A DNA stretch of 64,000 bases, from positions 677,931 to 741,930 of the forward strand of contig CAUYUJ010001336.1 in the NCBI GenBank assembly GCA_963575745.1. The letters are read 5' to 3'. Both the position numbers and the translations under genes were made by a program. A model generated the notes under the pieces. It did not search any database, was not told the DNA's origin, and saw nothing but the letters and a program-made list of their open reading frames with translations. Origin of the DNA: Prorocentrum cordatum (taxonomy: Eukaryota > Sar > Dinophyceae > Prorocentrales > Prorocentraceae). This document shows, in pieces, positions 9,699 through 19,107 of the stretch (positions are counted from its first letter, which is position 1; every line of letters begins with the position of its first letter).

Positions 9699-12600
9699 TC
9701 AAGGACCTTGCGAAGTGACAAGGTTTTGGCGGGCGGCCGCAAGCAGGGCAGGCCAAGCGGCGGGGCCGACTTGGAGGAACGAAGCGACGAGGCGGTCGCT
9801 GGCGGTGGCGAAGAACAAGATACGAGCCCGCGCGTGCTCGGGGAGCGCAGCAAGAACTGTAGAGGCGGCGGCGGCTTGCAGGTAGCGTTCGGCACTGGAA
9901 GCCTGACGCCAGCGCCCTCGCCAGAAGACGCGAGGGACGTCTTCCGTGGCGATATAAAAGTCTGTTGCGCCAGAGCCCCGCAGACAAGCGGGCGTCAGGT
10001 TGAGCCCCTGACCTGCTTTGGCAAGGGGGACGCCCAGAGCCAAAAGCAGATGATTCCACCGAGTACGGAAGCCGCTCGCACCGAAGGGGGCGAGAGGATC
10101 GGTGGAAGCCAGCCTCCCAAACACAAGATTCAATATCTTCACCGTGCCCCGATCGGAGCAGCGAGCATGTTGCGTCGGGTACGTTCTTCTGGTCTTTGGA
10201 ACAAGAATCGAAAGAAAAGCATCTCCTTCGACTTCGAGACGGTCGCACGGAAGCGACAGGTCACAGCGGCGGGACGCCAGCAGTTCGCCAGGCCTGAGGA
10301 ACATCGTGAAGCCCATGAGCAGCAGTGCCGCCATCACAGGCCAGTCCCAGGCGAGACAGAGCCCGACCATGGCGCGCAGCAGCGCGCGTGGCAAGGGGGG
10401 ACGGAGCTTTGGCGGCTCCGCAAGCTTCCATTGTTTCGCTACGTCCCAAGCTTCTGTCAGAAAGGCCTTCCAATGCGGATGGGCGCTCTGGATTCCCAAG
10501 ATGGCGTGGACCAAAATATAATGGGGAAAACCTGCATCATGAAGCCACACGCCGAAGGTCGCTAGGAAACGGGCGAGAAGTATCCCGCTTCGGTAAAGCG
10601 TGGCGGGTGGCACGCCAGTGTGTTCTGCTAACCACAGCTCGAAGGCATCAATCGATCTCGAACGACGGTCGAGATACGCGGAGGTGAGGTGAGAATCGCG
10701 CACGAAAGGAGTGCGCGGAGGGCGAGCGGGCGCGGGCGGCGCAGCTCCACTAAGCCCTTGGCCGGCGGTCGGCGCCGCGGCTCCCAGAGAGATGCAGAGG
10801 CCGCAGACGCACCACAGGATGAGCGCAGGGCGGCCAGGGCTCGGAGAGCTGATGAGTGTGGCGGCCCTCCTGCGCCTGGACGCGTAGAAGGGCGGAACGA
10901 GGGCGTCCCGCCCGTCGGTCTCGAACCCCGACGCCTCAGCCAGCATCGCCCGCGCCGAGCTGAAGGACCCGCCCATGTTACGGTAGGCGCGGCGAGCCCC
11001 TGCTTCGATCTCGGCTGGCAGAGCGTCCCCTTTCTCGAGGGTCGGCCAGTCAAAAGGCGGGCGCGGCTCGGCACGCGCCGCTGCGGCTGCTTCGGCCAGC
11101 TCGGAACGAGCTGCCGAGGACGTGAGGCCCGAATGATGAGGCACGGGCACCACCTCCGCGAAGGCGTCGAGGATCTCGGACGGAGGGGAATGGGATCCCC
11201 ACAGCGCTGCTGGGATGGCGCCGTGACTGTCCTGCACGTGGTACAGAAAGTCGAAAAGGCAGGCCAGTTTGCCCGCGCGCCGCCGCTGCTCGATCTTTGA
11301 GCCGAGCCCGATGCCACGGATGGCGCCCGCTCCCATGGCCTGGAGGTCAGCATGTGCGGGAATAGCCTCGGGCTCGACGACGGCCGCGTAAGGATGCAGC
11401 CACGAGGCCTCGTCGATCGGCTCGGCGCCGCCTGTCTGAAACAGGCGCTTGTAGGCGTGCAGGGCCCGCAGGAGGCAGTGCAGGTCATCCTTGCCTTCGG
11501 GCTCGGCGGCCCCTGCGGGTGCGAAAGTCCTCAGCCACGACGCCGCACTCTGGAAGGCAGCTTGCCAGGCGGGGCCCCACCTCACTACCGTGATCTTCTC
11601 GCCGCCGATGTTGAGGCGCCACGCTAGGGCGCTCGCGGCCCCTGGAGGCAGGGGCTGCTCAGCGGCCGCCGAGGCCGTGCGCCGCGCTGCGAAGGCTGCA
11701 GCCGCGGCGCTTTCAGCGTCACCGCTGTGAGCGCCGCTGAGGGGCAGCTCGGGTTCAGAAGCTCGGCCACGCACGAAGCCGCTCGAAGACCCCCCTTCCT
11801 CGGCGGCACGCCCTCCTCCCTGCGGGGCCGCAACAGCATCGCTGGAAGAGCGCATGCCTACCGAAGTCGGAGTAGCCTGAGCAGCGGAGTCCGCGCGGGA
11901 GCCGGCTGGCCGCTGCGAGGTGGCGGGGCTCGGGCGACGCTTCGGAGCGACTCGAGGAGAGCGCACCGCGCGACGCCCAAGCGGCGCACGTGAGCGCGAC
12001 GCCGCACGCCCCCTAGAGTGGTGACGGGGTGGCGACGGCGGCGGGGGAACGGGCCGCGGCGGCTCGGGGCCAGCACGCGGGCCGCGGCCCCGAGAGCGGC
12101 TGCGAGCCGCAGCGCGAGCGGCGGGCGGAGAGGTCTCCGCGCGGCGCGGGAAGGCCGCCTGCAAGCGGCGGAGGACCTCGGGGTTCAGGCCCGCCACGAC
12201 GCGCTCGAGGTCCACCGAGGAGTCAGTGAGAGCACTCAAAACGACGTCCTCGAGCTCCGTCGGAGAGTCCTCCTCGCACGCGGGCTCCGCTCTCGAACGG
12301 CTGCGGGCGCTCGCTGGAGGGGACCCCTCAGGAGTGTGCGGGCCCTCCGATGCCTCTCCCGCCGGCGGCCCCGACGGCTCCTCAGGCGCGCTCGAGACGT
12401 CGATGGGAAGCGAGGAGCCGCCTCCCGAGGGCGAAGTGTGATCAGTCCCGTACGGGTTCGGCGACCGCGTACGGCTGCGGGCAGGGCTGCGGCTCCGCGG
12501 TGGAGGGCCCACTCCCGCGGCGGAGCTGGGGCGTGCGGCACCTGCCCAGTGGCGCGCATTAGCTGTGCGACGCGACCTGCGGCCAGGCGTCGTGGCGGCT

Positions 12601-15600
12601 CCCTCTTCAGGGGCGGGAAGCGCCGCCGTCGAAGCCCGCCGCTGCTTCTTGGCGCGCTTGTTGCGCGCGGCGCCCGTGCGCGAGGCGGAGTGTGGTGCGT
12701 GACCACCGCGATTGGGCTGGTCCTCGACAGCCTCCTCCCGCGGGCCCAAACGGGCGCGGACAGCGCGCCCCTCGCGACGGCTGAAGCTGGACGCTGGGTC
12801 GTCGGCAGGCCTCGCCAAGGCGCGCGGGTCCTCAGCCTCCACATCGGCCAGGGAGCGCCCCGTGGACGACGCGGGGGCGTCCCCAGCACGAGCGGCACGA
12901 TCCGCATTGGCGAGGCCCGTCGAGACCTCAGCGTTGTGCAGGACGGCGCGCAGAGTTTTGCGCCAATCCCGACCCAGCTGGACGGGAGCCGTACGTGGCA
13001 AGCCCGCGGCCTCACGACTGGCGGCCTCGCGCAAGCGGCGGAAGTAGGCGCGGTCGGCCATCCCCTCCGCGAGCTCGGCGCGAGCGACGGCACGCTCGCC
13101 TTCGCCGCGTGCTGGAGCCTGCACCGTGCGCCTTGTGGCGTCGGCCCGCGCGGTGCGGAGCGCGTCGAGCTCCACGCGGCCGCGCGACACGGCGGAGGCG
13201 AGGATGGCATCGGACTCAGCCGCCCGCGTCGCGAGGGCGGACGAAACCCTGCTCGGGAGAGGCGCGCCCGAGGCGGGGAGGGCAGCCCGAGGGGCCAGCT
13301 CGGCACTCGCCAGGGCGACCCGCGAAGAGACCGCCTCCTCGAGCGCCTGAAGGGCCATGGCCGACCCAGGAGCCAGCTTGCCCTTGCGGGCGCCCTTCCC
13401 TGCCGCTTTTGCCTGGGCGAAGGCGCGAGCGGCAGGACCGTCGCCGCCCGTGCTAGGAGCAGCGGGCGGCGCGGCGGCCTGCGAGAGCGCCTGGAGCAGC
13501 ACTGACTTGGCGTCACAGAGCTGCTTCCACTTGAGCGCGCGGGCTGCACGCTCGCCAGCCCCCAAGTGCGCAGGGGTCCTGTCTGGATGGTAGACTAAGG
13601 ACTGGCGCCTGAAGGCGGCTTCGATGGTGCTGCGCGAAGCCCCGTCCACGACGCCAAGCAGCTGGCGAGACGCGCTCACCCTGGCCGCTCGCTGGAAGAC
13701 GCGGGGGGTAGCAGCCGTGGCCCCCTTTGGCGCTTCCTGCGAGCCGACGCGCGACGAGCCCCCCCCGATCGCAGGCGGAGGGGCCGCTGCGGCCTTGGAG
13801 CGGAGGGCCAGGGGTGGCGGGCGCTTGGCGGCTGGGGGAGCCGAACCAGCGCTGGCGGCGGCAGGGTCGGGGCCGCGCGCGCCGCCCTCCGAGAATACAG
13901 GCGCCTTGGGCGAGGCGTCTGCTGTGGACGTGAAACGCCGGCCGCTGTCAGCGAAGAGCGCGTTGCGAGGCCCGCGACGCTCTCCGCTGGCGAGAGCAGC
14001 TTCGCTGTTGCTCTCGGCGGCGCCCGAGGGGTCAAGGGCGTCGCCCTGGGCGCCGTCGCCGGCGGCGTCGGCGGCCATGCCCGCACCCAACGGGAGGGTG
14101 GGGGCGGCCGCCCAACGGTGGCTGAGCAACCCCTCGGGGCCTCGAGCCACAAGCTGCGCAACAAAACGGCCCCAGAGACAAGTAGGGAATGCCGAGCGAG
14201 AGTCGGCGTACGCGATGCAATCAAAGCGAGTAAATTCTCCTCTCTCTGCTTCCACTAACCAGGCGGGAGGGGCACGGGACGGGGGCCTCACCGCGCGGTT
14301 GCGCGTGGGATCGTCGGCCCTATGCACGTCCGTGGGCACGTACATGCCTCCCATATATAAACCTCCTCCTATCACATAGGGCAAAGTGGTCGAGAGAACA
14401 TGTGATAAACCAGGAGAGCTGCTGCGCCCGTGCGCGGTCGCGCCCAAAGCTACTTTTGAATCCAAGAGGACGGGGATCCGAGAGTCGGGGAGGCGAACAC
14501 AACAGTATTTGCACAGACTCTTATACACGGTTGTCTCAAGGATATTGATGTGACGAGGCATGCGAAACTCCCATTTGTACGCGAGCCGAAAGCGCAGCGA
14601 CTCTGATAGCTCGGTGACCCAGCGCGGCGCGACAGGGGGCTCAAGAGAAGGGAGCCCCAGGTCGTGATGCAGCTGGGTGAGCTCAGGGCCCACGGGCACG
14701 CCGCGGCTGAGCACGGCGAGGAGGCTCCGATTGTGCAGAATCGTGTGCCACCCCCCGTGCTCCGATCTGCGCCACAGCTCGGCAGAGAGCTGCGGGCTGA
14801 TGGGAGCGCGGACAACGCCCCCCCAGCCGAGAGACGCGTCCGTACCGAACAACTCGGGGCAAGGCTGCGCCCGAAGGTCGGTTATAGCCGTAAAGGCTAG
14901 GAAGGTGCAGGCCAAGAGCTCGTCGCGAACATAAGGGGGCAGGTCGTATTCGATGCCGTCCTCGGTCGCCAGGCGCGACAAGAAGTTGTAGACGTGCGTA
15001 AAGATGGCGAGTAACGGGCGGCGATAGAGGAAGACCTGGACCCAGCAGCCCACCAGAGAGGCTAGCAGGGAGCGGGTGGTGATCCCGAGGTAGATTTGGA
15101 TCAGGGTCAGCCTGCACAGGGCCACTGTCCGCACAAGAGGAGCGCAGACGATGCCTATGCGCCCCTCCACCTCGGCGCCCACCACCACTTTGTGCGTTTC
15201 ACCGCGCGCGCGCTTGCCTGGATGCTGTATCAGGCCCACGCGCGGGTAGCCCGCATCACACGCGGCAAAGACCTCACGATCACGGCGACACGGGTCGTCG
15301 GGGCGAGGAGCGGAGCCACGCCACGAGAGCTTCTGAAAACCTGTGTGGTCATCAATATTCAGCATCTCGACAAACGGGCCCCGCGGAAAGGGCGAGCGGT
15401 GGACAACCTGCTCGTGAGGCCTCAAAGCCCCGAAGCTGTGCAAGACGCCTTCATGCGCAGAGTTGGCAATCTCCACAGCCATGTTGTCGCCCATCGCCAG
15501 AGCATTGAGGCAGGGCGCGACATCCACACCCTCCAGCTCGGGGCGCCAGGCTCGAAATGCCTTGAAACGAGAGGATGGCAGGCGAACGCGCAGGGCGTTA

Positions 15601-16658
15601 CGTCTGGCACGCGCGGGAGGGACGCGGAACGTGTAGTAAAATTCCCGAAGGTCGTCACAAGAAACTGCCAGCCATTCCCCAGGTGCCAGCCCCAAACGGC
15701 ACAGGAGGAAACCTTGGCCAAGGCGCTGGGTGCTGGAAGAAATTGAAGCACAGCGGCTGTTCACAACCGTGGGGTTCAGGATCAGCCTGTCGAAATCGCT
15801 GTCCTTCGGTACCCTGAAAGCTCCACAGGCTTCATCCCAGGCGAGGTCCGAAGCAGGAGTCAGGTACAGGGCGCCGCAGGCATCCCACTTCTGGAGTAGG
15901 GCCCACAGCTCGGCGCGGTCCATATGGACGCGCGCTCCCTTCTGGCCAGCAGGCCACTCTGATGCCGGTAGCCGCATAACCTCAGGATCGAGGAAAGCTT
16001 CGCGGACTCGCGCGTCAGAGAGGAAGGGAACGGGATCAAACTCTGGCGAATAATCCCACTTGATGCGAGATGCCCTGACTTTCAAATCGAAGGGCTCGGC
16101 CTGGGTGGAGTCCCAAGCCGCCGCAGTCGCCAACGACCCAGGCACCGGAGGAGCGCCGGTCGGGCAGTGCCGCATGGGGGCAGGCACGGAAGAAGAGGAG
16201 GTGAAAGAGGCCTCCAGAGCTGCAACATGGGTGGCCAGGCCATGGAGCGAGACCTCGGTGGAGTCGAACTTGGCGAAAGCCCGACCTAGGTCGCTCTTGC
16301 CGCCACGGGCAAGGCGAACTGCGATCCGACACAACCGTTCGATACGGGTGCGGACGCCCTCCTGGCAGGGCGAGACCGTGGCACGGACGCGAGCCTCGGC
16401 GGGAGCGAGGCTGGGATGACCCAAGGTGAGCCAGTTCAACGCAATAACGGAATACTGCGCGAGCGTCCGCGCCGCGCGCCGCAGTCTCCAGCGCTCCCTG
16501 CGCCTCGCCGACAAGCCGTCAGGCGGGGGACCAAGAGGAGGAGCAGGCGGGCACGGCCAAGGATCGCGGGGAGGCGGCCCCAAAAGGTACGGACCGTCCC
16601 TGTCCATTGCACGCATAGATGAGCGGGAGAAAGAACCAAGAGAACATCGAGCACCCAT
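9699..16658 (-). CDS. ORF2 polyprotein: RT, RNase H, J domain, tyrosine recombinase
   Basis: Open frame of 2,319 residues from the first in-frame ATG (16,658); a second Met is at 16,616, and coding-like residues upstream suggest a non-AUG or frameshifted start. RT: motif A SCDDLREFYYTF (Asp pair near residue 335) and motif C LNIDDH (15,348-15,359, residue 434). RNase H: Asp in GTDAS (607), Glu in NILE (708), Asp in LLDSKVALG (733), then a DxxHRADDPTR motif. J domain at about 998-1060 with HPD at 13,581-13,589. Arg/Ser-rich linkers follow near 1390 and 1520, a globular region at about 1640-1800 and a hydrophobic stretch near 1950. Tyrosine recombinase: Arg of FLRPGEL (2122), Arg of ACLRGSGAT (2227), Trp of RGRW (2250), Tyr of ERYLQ (2259). 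It copies the element through RNA and should integrate a circular DNA. Confidence 0.85.
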   Translation of the reverse strand: MGARCSLGSFSRSSMRAMDRDGPYLLGPPPRDPWPCPPAPPLGPPPDGLSARRRERWRLRRAARTLAQYSVIALNWLTLGHPSLAPAEARVRATVSPCQEGVRTRIERLCRIAVRLARGGKSDLGRAFAKFDSTEVSLHGLATHVAALEASFTSSSSVPAPMRHCPTGAPPVPGSLATAAAWDSTQAEPFDLKVRASRIKWDYSPEFDPVPFLSDARVREAFLDPEVMRLPASEWPAGQKGARVHMDRAELWALLQKWDACGALYLTPASDLAWDEACGAFRVPKDSDFDRLILNPTVVNSRCASISSSTQRLGQGFLLCRLGLAPGEWLAVSCDDLREFYYTFRVPPARARRNALRVRLPSSRFKAFRAWRPELEGVDVAPCLNALAMGDNMAVEIANSAHEGVLHSFGALRPHEQVVHRSPFPRGPFVEMLNIDDHTGFQKLSWRGSAPRPDDPCRRDREVFAACDAGYPRVGLIQHPGKRARGETHKVVVGAEVEGRIGIVCAPLVRTVALCRLTLIQIYLGITTRSLLASLVGCWVQVFLYRRPLLAIFTHVYNFLSRLATEDGIEYDLPPYVRDELLACTFLAFTAITDLRAQPCPELFGTDASLGWGGVVRAPISPQLSAELWRRSEHGGWHTILHNRSLLAVLSRGVPVGPELTQLHHDLGLPSLEPPVAPRWVTELSESLRFRLAYKWEFRMPRHINILETTVYKSLCKYCCVRLPDSRIPVLLDSKVALGATAHGRSSSPGLSHVLSTTLPYVIGGGLYMGGMYVPTDVHRADDPTRNRAVRPPSRAPPAWLVEAERGEFTRFDCIAYADSRSAFPTCLWGRFVAQLVARGPEGLLSHRWAAAPTLPLGAGMAADAAGDGAQGDALDPSGAAESNSEAALASGERRGPRNALFADSGRRFTSTADASPKAPVFSEGGARGPDPAAASAGSAPPAAKRPPPLALRSKAAAAPPPAIGGGSSRVGSQEAPKGATAATPRVFQRAARVSASRQLLGVVDGASRSTIEAAFRRQSLVYHPDRTPAHLGAGERAARALKWKQLCDAKSVLLQALSQAAAPPAAPSTGGDGPAARAFAQAKAAGKGARKGKLAPGSAMALQALEEAVSSRVALASAELAPRAALPASGAPLPSRVSSALATRAAESDAILASAVSRGRVELDALRTARADATRRTVQAPARGEGERAVARAELAEGMADRAYFRRLREAASREAAGLPRTAPVQLGRDWRKTLRAVLHNAEVSTGLANADRAARAGDAPASSTGRSLADVEAEDPRALARPADDPASSFSRREGRAVRARLGPREEAVEDQPNRGGHAPHSASRTGAARNKRAKKQRRASTAALPAPEEGAATTPGRRSRRTANARHWAGAARPSSAAGVGPPPRSRSPARSRTRSPNPYGTDHTSPSGGGSSLPIDVSSAPEEPSGPPAGEASEGPHTPEGSPPASARSRSRAEPACEEDSPTELEDVVLSALTDSSVDLERVVAGLNPEVLRRLQAAFPRRAETSPPAARAAARSRSRGRGPRAGPEPPRPVPPPPSPPRHHSRGRAASRSRAPLGRRAVRSPRVAPKRRPSPATSQRPAGSRADSAAQATPTSVGMRSSSDAVAAPQGGGRAAEEGGSSSGFVRGRASEPELPLSGAHSGDAESAAAAAFAARRTASAAAEQPLPPGAASALAWRLNIGGEKITVVRWGPAWQAAFQSAASWLRTFAPAGAAEPEGKDDLHCLLRALHAYKRLFQTGGAEPIDEASWLHPYAAVVEPEAIPAHADLQAMGAGAIRGIGLGSKIEQRRRAGKLACLFDFLYHVQDSHGAIPAALWGSHSPPSEILDAFAEVVPVPHHSGLTSSAARSELAEAAAAARAEPRPPFDWPTLEKGDALPAEIEAGARRAYRNMGGSFSSARAMLAEASGFETDGRDALVPPFYASRRRRAATLISSPSPGRPALILWCVCGLCISLGAAAPTAGQGLSGAAPPAPARPPRTPFVRDSHLTSAYLDRRSRSIDAFELWLAEHTGVPPATLYRSGILLARFLATFGVWLHDAGFPHYILVHAILGIQSAHPHWKAFLTEAWDVAKQWKLAEPPKLRPPLPRALLRAMVGLCLAWDWPVMAALLLMGFTMFLRPGELLASRRCDLSLPCDRLEVEGDAFLSILVPKTRRTYPTQHARCSDRGTVKILNLVFGRLASTDPLAPFGASGFRTRWNHLLLALGVPLAKAGQGLNLTPACLRGSGATDFYIATEDVPRVFWRGRWRQASSAERYLQAAAASTVLAALPEHARARILFFATASDRLVASFLQVGPAAWPALLAAARQNLVTSQGP
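11813..11862 (+). repeat. 50-bp internal duplication, copy in ORF2 linker
   Basis: Matches 16,933-16,982 with one mismatch (contains GCCGCAACAGCATCGCTGG). In ORF2 this copy encodes GMRSSSDAVAAPQGG on the minus strand. Confidence 0.85.
13490..13670 (-). other. J domain (DnaJ-like) inside ORF2
   Basis: The minus strand reads QLLGVVDGASRSTIEAAF, then RRQSLVYHPDRTP, then a second helix pair ending KWKQLCDAKSVLLQALS. This matches the J-domain plan: an L-G-V start, the HPD loop that stimulates Hsp70 ATPase (codons 13,581-13,589), and a later K/L-rich helix. Alternatives are weak because HPD sits at the right spacing between amphipathic helices. Its job here is unknown; recruitment of a host Hsp70 to the retroelement particle or complex is one inference. 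Confidence 0.75.
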
Positions 16659-16932
16659 CCCAACCTGGGACAGCGCTGCTGCCCAGTGGGTGATATCAAT
16701 GTTCGCGCCTGGGAACAGGCGCAGCAAGGCAGACAAGTCAGCGACGAATGGCGCGACTTTGGCAAGAGCAGCAGAGGTGCCTGAAGGAGAGCAAGCACCA
16801 GCAGGGACACCAACCTCAGGGGCTGCAGGCCCCCTGGAGGGCGCGCTCGACTGAGGCAAGCGTCGGCCAAAATGGCCCGAGGGATCCGAGAAGCGGTTCG
16901 GAGCAGAGCGAAGGGCGTGGTGGCGGAACGTA

Positions 16933-16982
16933 CTCCTCCCTGCGGGGCCGCAACAGCATCGCTGGAAGAGCGCATTCCTACC
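16933..16982 (+). repeat. 50-bp internal duplication, copy at the ORF1/ORF2 junction
   Basis: Same sequence as 11,813-11,862, here in the ORF1-ORF2 interval and in a different frame from ORF2. The same peptide is encoded in the frame at 16,436-17,077. It may be a template-switch product or a scar from the fusion of the two ORFs. Confidence 0.85.
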
Positions 16983-17107
16983 CTCACGCCCTCGCTGTGC
17001 CCAAACGCGCCTAGCAACCGCAACAGCGTCGGTGCAGTCTGTGTGCGGCGGCGTACCCCGGCCCCCCGCAGGCCCACCCTTCCAGGTGGCGGGCGCCGAA
17101 GGCGCCT

Positions 17108-19048
17108 TCAGTCTTTCTTGGGCACCGCCTTCGGCGCCTTGGAAGCACCCTGGGTCTTGAAGGGCTGCTTCGCAACCTTGGGCTGCTTGGGCTGGTGAGG
17201 AGGGTGCTTGGGGAGCGCGACGGCGCGCTCGGCGTCGAGACGCGCCCGAAATGCTTGCAGCTCCTTCACGTATTCGCCCTGCGCCGACAGCCAACGAGGG
17301 TCCACCAGAGGTGAAAACGGGGTCTGGGCCTCGCGCTCCGTGTGAAGACTCGTCACGCGACACGGGGGAGGCTCCAGTCCTGTGAGGAACCAGGCGGCTT
17401 CGAGATAGCCGCGGTCCCCCGCCAGTTGGTCGATGAACATGCACTGACACGTCAGTAGAGTCTGGACTCTCTCGGGATTGCCCTCTTCGCAGGCCCGCCA
17501 CAGCTCGGCGCTGAGAAAGGCGAAATGCGTCAGCAACTCGTGCGTCGTCGGCTGAGCCCCCAACGGACTGTGCTCCCGAAAGTACTGATGCATGGCCATG
17601 GGGGTCACGGCGCTGACTTCCACGCCTAGGACGCGAGCCAGATTCTCCTTCATCAGCCCTCGCACGTCGGGGCCGTGCTGTATCAGCGCTTGCTGCCACT
17701 CGCGCCTCCGAGCAATGCCCCCCATCTGAGCCGATACGGGCGCGGGCTCGCCCGAGCTCGCGGGCGGAGATTGAGCTGAGTCGCTCAGGGTCCCCAGCAG
17801 CGGATGGACGGTTGGACGATGGCCCCGCCCCTGCTGCAGAAGGAGGGACTGGTGCAGGCACTGTAGCATGAGGCTGAAGTCCGTCGGATTGGCCGTATGG
17901 GGCGGCTCTAACCCGTCGGCGCCGCCCGCCTCGGCAAAGCCGTCGACCGCAGCGGGATGGGCTAACCCAGGTGGCGGCGGAGGGCCCATCGTTCCGAAGC
18001 CCGACGAAGGGGCCCGAGGGACAGCCAGAGAGCGCGCCTTTTCCCACGCCGAGACCAGCGCGGAGGTCGGACCCTTGGGACGCGCGGAGACCCGCTGCGG
18101 GGCCACGGGCGCGTGGGACAGGACGGCCTCGATCCCCGCAGGGTCCAGCCCGAGGCGCACCGCTTCGTCGCTGAAGAGCTGAGGCACCTCGGGCCGATCG
18201 CTCCGAGCAGGCGGCTCGGGGCCCAGCGATTCGGGTCGGCCGACCATCGTGGAGGCTGCGTGGGCTGCAAGCAAAGCGCGCATTTCGGCAGCTACTTCGG
18301 CACGGGTCATAGGAGCCCCGTCGTCCAGAGCCGCCGCAGGGGCACCAGGAGCGATCGAAGCGGGGCCCGCGACCCGTGGCGGCGCGGCTGCGCCCGTGCG
18401 CTTCGGGGGCGGGCCGCGAGGCGCTCCAGCGTCCGCGGGAGATCGCGCACTTGGGGCCGGGCGTTCGGCGTCCTCGTCGGCCGCGAACCCTTCGGGCTCT
18501 TCCATCTCGTCGGCAGAGTGATAGGGAGTAGCCCGATCGGCCCCTGGGAGCGGCTCCTCCCCTGCGGTAGGCGGGGCGCCGTGCAAGCGTGCGTAACCCT
18601 CGCGAAGCACCCGAACCCCTGAAGGGTGTGGCCAATAGACGCGGCCCCGCACCTCGGCGAAGGGGACGATGGCCGCGTCCTCGCCGACCTCTAGAGGGTA
18701 AAGCGACTCGAGCTCGAGCTCTGCAACCTCGATATCCACGACGAGGACGGAGGCAGTAGTGGCGAGCGGCCGCGAAGCGGCCCCCTGGAGCTGGGCGTCC
18801 ACTAGCTGGAAGGGGCCTATCATCCCCGCAAAACCCCCCGCCTCGGCAGCCTCGAGCTCCGCCGTAGAGCGAAAGGCGCCAGGCAGGGCCAGGAGGATGC
18901 CCCCTTCTCGAGACGCGAGGGGGATAGCTGCCCAGCTGGTATCGCCGTCGTCTAAACGCCAACGTGCGTAGCCGCGAGCCGTGGGAGCTGCGAATGGGTA
19001 GAGCTCGGGCCATAGAGGCCCTCCGCCAACTGGTGGCAGCTCGGCCAT
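17108..19048 (-). CDS. ORF1, gag-like protein of the DIRS-order element
   Basis: 646 residues from ATG 19,048 (sequence begins MAELPPVGGG). The amino-acid mix is natural: an acidic N-terminal half (for example VVDIEVAELELESLYPLEV), a Pro/Ala-rich middle, and a structured C-terminal half around WQQALIQHGPDVRGLMKENL and HELLTHFAFLSAELW. The last 30 residues are Lys/Gln/Pro-rich and basic, suiting nucleic-acid binding. No CCHC zinc knuckle is seen. By position it is the gag equivalent, expected to package the RNA. It ends 450 bp before the first ORF2 ATG; the ORF2 frame is open through that gap and differs from the ORF1 frame, so frameshifting or splicing may link them. Confidence 0.7.
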   Translation of the reverse strand: MAELPPVGGGPLWPELYPFAAPTARGYARWRLDDGDTSWAAIPLASREGGILLALPGAFRSTAELEAAEAGGFAGMIGPFQLVDAQLQGAASRPLATTASVLVVDIEVAELELESLYPLEVGEDAAIVPFAEVRGRVYWPHPSGVRVLREGYARLHGAPPTAGEEPLPGADRATPYHSADEMEEPEGFAADEDAERPAPSARSPADAGAPRGPPPKRTGAAAPPRVAGPASIAPGAPAAALDDGAPMTRAEVAAEMRALLAAHAASTMVGRPESLGPEPPARSDRPEVPQLFSDEAVRLGLDPAGIEAVLSHAPVAPQRVSARPKGPTSALVSAWEKARSLAVPRAPSSGFGTMGPPPPPGLAHPAAVDGFAEAGGADGLEPPHTANPTDFSLMLQCLHQSLLLQQGRGHRPTVHPLLGTLSDSAQSPPASSGEPAPVSAQMGGIARRREWQQALIQHGPDVRGLMKENLARVLGVEVSAVTPMAMHQYFREHSPLGAQPTTHELLTHFAFLSAELWRACEEGNPERVQTLLTCQCMFIDQLAGDRGYLEAAWFLTGLEPPPCRVTSLHTEREAQTPFSPLVDPRWLSAQGEYVKELQAFRARLDAERAVALPKHPPHQPKQPKVAKQPFKTQGASKAPKAVPKKD

Positions 19049-19107
19049 CAATGGGCGCAGCCGAGGGAGCTGCCCCCTGAATGCTGGGCGTCTGCCCGCA
19101 CGAGCGC

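Noticed and set aside
8914-10248. 444-codon minus-strand frame over the element end
   Set aside because: It strings together poly-Glu microsatellite, both B repeats and shadow sequence of the recombinase.
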